Shown in pieces: positions 59,248 to 64,000 of a stretch of 64,000 nucleotides of DNA. The DNA lies in NCBI RefSeq assembly GCF_029714205.1, contig NZ_CP121648.1:3738001-3802000 (forward strand). The letters are read 5' to 3'. Made by a program: the position numbers and the translations under genes. Source of the stretch: Methylobacterium sp. CB376 (lineage in GTDB: Bacteria; Pseudomonadota; Alphaproteobacteria; Rhizobiales; Beijerinckiaceae). Each line of letters begins with the position of its first letter. The stretch's first letter is position 1. The notes below the pieces were generated by a model that saw only the letters and a program-made list of their open reading frames with translations, did not search any database and was not told the origin of the DNA.

Positions 59248-59712
59248 TCAGGCCCGCACCAGCCCCTCGCGCGCCGCGAAGGTCCAGAGCTTGTTGCCGG
59301 AGAAGTTCCAGAACACCACCAGCCCCGTGGTGACGACCTGCGCGGGCAGGTAGGTCAGGCCGGCCCAGCGGATGAGCAGCGCCATCAGGACCCAGGTCAG
59401 GACGAGGCCGCACCCCGCCACGACCACGAAGCGCCACAGCGCCTCCCCGTGCGGCCGGTCGCTCGCGTAAGTGTGGCGACGGTTGAGCGTGTAGGACACG
59501 AACCCGCCCGCCACGTAGCCGAGGATCGCCGCCGGCACCGGGTCGACCCGGCCGAGTTCGACCAGCAGCACCAGAAGGCCGTAATGCACCGCGAGGGCGC
59601 CGAAGCCGATCGTCACGTAGGTGGTGAATTGCCGCGCCAGCGCCACGAGCGGGTGCTGGCGCAGGCGCGCCAGCGCCGTGCGAAGATCCTGATCCGTGCC
59701 CACGCAGTCCAT
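59248..59712 (-). CDS. GtrA-like membrane protein, 154 aa
   Basis: Four membrane helices (about 28-50, 57-78, 95-115 and 122-142) with FTTYVTIGFGALAVHYGLLV, VAGGFVSYTLNRRHTYASDR and a final VVFWNFSGNKLWTFA match the GtrA family, whose members flip polyprenyl-linked sugars or modify envelope polysaccharides. The start is not certain because the first 20 residues (MDCVGTDQDL) are not conserved. No glycosyltransferase lies beside it. Confidence 0.85.
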   Translation of the reverse strand: MDCVGTDQDLRTALARLRQHPLVALARQFTTYVTIGFGALAVHYGLLVLLVELGRVDPVPAAILGYVAGGFVSYTLNRRHTYASDRPHGEALWRFVVVAGCGLVLTWVLMALLIRWAGLTYLPAQVVTTGLVVFWNFSGNKLWTFAAREGLVRA

Positions 59713-59754
59713 CCGTCGCGACGCCCGTCGCCCTGCCCTCCTATCTAGCGCGGA

Positions 59755-60552
59755 TCACTGAACCGAAGATGACCCGGGCACGCGCTGCATGCGGCCCGCG
59801 AGCTTGCGGGCGAGCCGGCGCGGCAGCAGGCGCAGGAGCGCCACCGTCGCGCGGTTGCCGGCCCCCGGCACCACCACGGCATCCCCGCGCAGGTAGGCCT
59901 CCACCGCGAGGCGGGCGACCGCCTCGGCCGCCATGCCGGGCCCGTTGAAGCGCTTCGTGCCCTCGACATCGGCCCGGGCCGGGAACTCGGTGTCGGTCAC
60001 GCCCGGGCAGACGGCCGTGACGGTGACGCCGAAGGGCCGCGCCTCCTCGTGGAGCGCCTCCGACAGGGAGAGCAGGTAGGCCTTGCTGGCGTAGTAGGCG
60101 GCCATCTTCGGCCCCGCCACGTAGGCCCCCACCGAGGCGACGTTGAGGATGCCGCCCCGGCGGCGCGCGATCAGCCCGGGCAGCACGCCGCGCGCCAGCG
60201 CGGTCGGCGCCGCCACGTTGACGGCCAGCATCGCCGAGAGATCCTCGGCCGGCAGGGTGGCGAAGCGCCCGCGCAGGCCGAACCCCGCATTGTTGACGAG
60301 GCCGTGCAGGACGATGCCGCGCGCCTCGACGGCCGCGAGCAGCTGCGCGGGCGCCTCCGGCCGGGCGAGGTCGGCCGGGATCACCGCGACGGGCACGCGT
60401 CCGGCGAGGTCCGCGGCGAGGGCCCGCAGCCGCTCCTCCCGGCGGGCCGTGAGGACGAGGGCGTGGCCCCGGCCCGCGAAGGCGCGCGCCAGGGCGGCGC
60501 CGATGCCGCTCGACGCCCCCGTGACCAGGGTCCAGTCGCGCGCCCCGCTCAA
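59755..60552 (-). CDS. Short-chain dehydrogenase/reductase, 265 aa
   Basis: The Rossmann motif TGASSGIG (residues 13-20), NNAG (about 91-94), a catalytic Ser in NVASVGAYVAG, and YYASK (Tyr and Lys of YxxxK) are present, so it should be an active NAD(P)-dependent oxidoreductase of the classical SDR class. VRGDAVVVPGAGNRA and a basic tail suggest the SDR family-2-like DltE/YqjQ group. Substrate is unknown. It is divergent from carB. Confidence 0.88.
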   Translation of the reverse strand: MSGARDWTLVTGASSGIGAALARAFAGRGHALVLTARREERLRALAADLAGRVPVAVIPADLARPEAPAQLLAAVEARGIVLHGLVNNAGFGLRGRFATLPAEDLSAMLAVNVAAPTALARGVLPGLIARRRGGILNVASVGAYVAGPKMAAYYASKAYLLSLSEALHEEARPFGVTVTAVCPGVTDTEFPARADVEGTKRFNGPGMAAEAVARLAVEAYLRGDAVVVPGAGNRATVALLRLLPRRLARKLAGRMQRVPGSSSVQ

Positions 60553-60717
60553 GCCTAATGCGCGCGGACCCGCCGCGGCCTTTCATTCTTCCGCCAGCGC
60601 GTGTTACACGCGCCCGAGATCCATCCCCCCGCGCCCGGCCTGCCCAGCCCGCCTCCGCGCCCGAGCGGTGCGACGCGGACGAGGCCGGACGCGCGCTGCG
60701 AGAGTCCGACGCGTCCG

Positions 60718-64000
<3,283 letters not shown>

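Overview
The window looks like chromosome of a high-GC alphaproteobacterium of the order Rhizobiales, most likely Methylobacterium or a close relative. This is inferred from the tolQRAB, plsC, rimI, tsaB, nifU-like, rplS and carB proteins, MucR and DUF992/DUF2165 family proteins, a Flp pilin, and the long insertion inside CarB. I ran no database search, so the genus is an inference.

The window has two halves. From 1 to about 50.5 kb it is a mosaic accessory region full of insertion sequences, broken recombinases and duplicated fragments. From about 50.5 kb to the end it is an ordinary core region read mostly on the minus strand: tolB, tolA, tolR, tolQ, plsC, rimI, tsaB, a NifU-like scaffold protein and a universal stress protein. 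These are followed by rplS (+), a GtrA-like protein, a short-chain dehydrogenase, and the first 3.3 kb of carB, which runs off the right edge.

Within the accessory half: 0.3-5 kb holds a resolvase remnant, an orphan Flp pilin and TadG-like protein, and a small double-glycine-leader peptide. An intact IS3 element with a canonical -1 slippery heptamer lies at 5.1-6.3 kb. From 7.6 to 19.3 kb there is a plasmid-like island bounded by about 450-bp inverted duplications. It carries a ParA/ribbon-helix-helix partition pair with a cluster of 7-bp repeats in front of parA, small hypothetical genes in duplicated pairs, a MucR regulator, a LuxR response regulator, a CDP-diacylglycerol diphosphatase, and a tyrosine recombinase that has lost key catalytic residues, plus broken copies of it. 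An IHF-beta-like protein, an IS481 element with a clean 7-bp target duplication, a resolvase remnant with a possible res site, a K+ channel and an IS30 element follow to 25.8 kb. Then come a PQQ-type sugar dehydrogenase, an outer-membrane-like protein, a second IS481 element, a membrane glycosyltransferase plus HlyD-like exopolysaccharide pair, a tRNA-like gene, glmS and a frameshifted IS6 element.

The most coherent functional system is at 38.2-48.6 kb: a LuxR-type regulator, a type I secretion ABC transporter and membrane-fusion protein (overlapping stop/start), a GNAT acetyltransferase, and a 1792-residue secreted adhesin. The adhesin is built of exactly sixteen 77- or 78-residue Ig-like repeats and ends in an RTX-like C-terminus. 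The acetyltransferase wedged between the exporter and its probable substrate is the part I find most unusual.
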